From Candidatus Poribacteria bacterium (GTDB lineage: Bacteria; Poribacteria; WGA-4E; PCPOR2b): a stretch of DNA of 42,151 nt. The notes beneath the pieces were generated by a model. It saw nothing but the letters and a program-made list of their open reading frames with translations, did not search any database and was not told where the DNA came from. The stretch is from positions 1 to 42,151 of the forward strand of contig JAJDUM010000029.1 in NCBI GenBank assembly GCA_022826645.1, given 5' to 3'. The position numbers were made by a program, and so were the translations under genes. Positions 41,745-42,151 of the stretch are shown here, piece after piece; position 1 is the stretch's first letter, and every line of letters begins with the position of its first letter.

Positions 41745-41766
41745 TTCTAAGCGTTAACGCTTAGAA
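41745..41766. terminator. Perfect 22-bp palindrome after purF
   Basis: TTCTAAGCG, TTAA and CGCTTAGAA form a complete palindrome, followed by TTTTTTT at 41779-41784. It could be a bidirectional terminator or a protein-binding site marking the boundary with the insertion sequence. Confidence 0.5.
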
Positions 41767-41826
41767 GTTCCAAAGCATTTTTTTAAGTAGCAGTAAAATA
41801 TGGTATACTTATTTTGTCTTTCGGTG

Positions 41827-41860
41827 GGAAGGTGTCCCGCCACCGCTTGGTGGTGCTTCC
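41827..41860 (+). mobile_element. Structured left flank of an IS200/IS605-type element
   Basis: GGAAG (41827-41831) pairs with CTTCC (41856-41860) around a CCACC-GCTT-GGTGG stem-loop. A larger inverted repeat, GTCTTTCG (41816-41823) / CGAAAGAC (41883-41890), encloses it. A TATACT box is at 41804-41809. Hairpins at the ends are typical of IS200/IS605 elements, but the true left boundary cannot be fixed. Confidence 0.45.
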
Positions 41861-41906
41861 TCCCCTCCTTTGACACAGGAATCGAAAGACCCAAAGGACA
41901 CTCCCA

Positions 41907-42151
41907 ATGTATACCACGAAAAAAGTCAAAGCTGACAAGACCCTTGAATTGGATGAGCTTTCTCATCAAGCGGGTCGCGTCTACTCCAAAGTCGTTTCCC
42001 TAATTCGCAAGGTCAAGCGTAAAAAAGGGTTCTGGCTATCCAAGTCAGCCGTCCGAAAATATATGCGCTTGCGTGACAACCCCCTGCATTCGCAGACGGT
42101 GCAAGCGATTATTGACAGTTACTTTGATTCGTTGGCGTCCTATTTCCGTGT
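41907..42151 (+). CDS. TnpB-type protein of an IS200/IS605 element (5' part)
   Basis: The first 81 residues of a gene that runs out of the window. The start MYTTKKVKADKTLELDELSH is followed by AGRVYSKVVSLIRKVKRKKG, WLSKSAVRKYMRLRDNPLHS and QTVQAIIDSYFDSLASYFR. This matches the N-terminal helical pattern of TnpB (OrfB) proteins: a short strand, a helix with tyrosine and a basic helix, then the S-Q-x-x-Q-x-I-I segment. TnpB proteins are RNA-guided DNA endonucleases and ancestors of Cas12. No tnpA precedes it, so it resembles an IS1341-type, tnpB-only element. The catalytic RuvC part lies outside the window, so integrity is unknown. Confidence 0.7.
   Translation, partial: MYTTKKVKADKTLELDELSHQAGRVYSKVVSLIRKVKRKKGFWLSKSAVRKYMRLRDNPLHSQTVQAIIDSYFDSLASYFR

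Overview
Organism. Coding density, paralogues and gene types (an M81/MlrC metallopeptidase, two phytanoyl-CoA-dioxygenase-like enzymes, HpaI-type and DapA-type aldolases, an SGNH hydrolase, FlgD-tailed surface proteins, leucine-rich repeats, several PIN-type toxin genes and many short palindromic intergenic repeats) suggest an uncultured, roughly 50 % GC bacterium such as Candidatus Poribacteria or a related environmental phylum. This is inference from gene content; there is no rRNA in the window. I see no tRNA gene, rRNA gene or CRISPR array.
Layout. 1-1445: a shortened GNAT gene, a decayed fragment copied from an M81 peptidase gene, and an overlapping DUF2281-like antitoxin / PIN toxin pair. 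1479-7361: M81 peptidase, trmB, a PhyH-type dioxygenase, a STAS protein with a clear promoter, an ELM1-family protein and an HpaI-type aldolase. 7466-12000 is an accessory block, all on the minus strand: a DUF433/DUF5615 toxin-antitoxin pair, then a 1117-residue all-helical protein of unknown function followed 21 bp later by a PIN-domain nuclease. That two-gene unit is the best candidate for an undescribed (perhaps defence) system. 12247-12333 is a nested palindromic MITE-like element.
12374-18125: second PhyH enzyme, lexA with a promoter and overlapping palindrome, a large Ig-like surface protein, tandem repeats, and a short-chain dehydrogenase. 18395-24993 is a lipid module: a 1492-residue fusion of fatty-acyl reductase, acyl-AMP ligase, acyl carrier protein and PlsC acyltransferase, then a HAD-IB phosphatase, a small ORF and a TPR protein.
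25009-30114 (minus) is the translation operon infC-rpmI-rplT-pheS-pheT. The gene order is the same as in E. coli, but a Phe T-box riboswitch sits in front of pheS, and infC appears to use an AUU start. 30428-35659 encodes a 1743-residue secreted protein combining leucine-rich repeats, a metzincin protease site, Ig-like domains and a FlgD-like tail. One of the dispersed genomic palindromes lies in frame inside this gene.
36176-39293 (minus) looks like a catabolic cluster (SGNH hydrolase, DapA-like aldolase, FAD-linked oxidase, small membrane protein). 39616-41683 carries a membrane protein behind a consensus sigma70 promoter and purF. The window ends inside an IS200/IS605-type tnpB with a structured left flank.
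A recurring theme is a modular set of short hairpin repeats (CCCGAT-N3-ATCGGG and GGGGCATC-CTTGCCCC types). They occur between genes, nested in one another, inside a T-box leader and inside a coding sequence.
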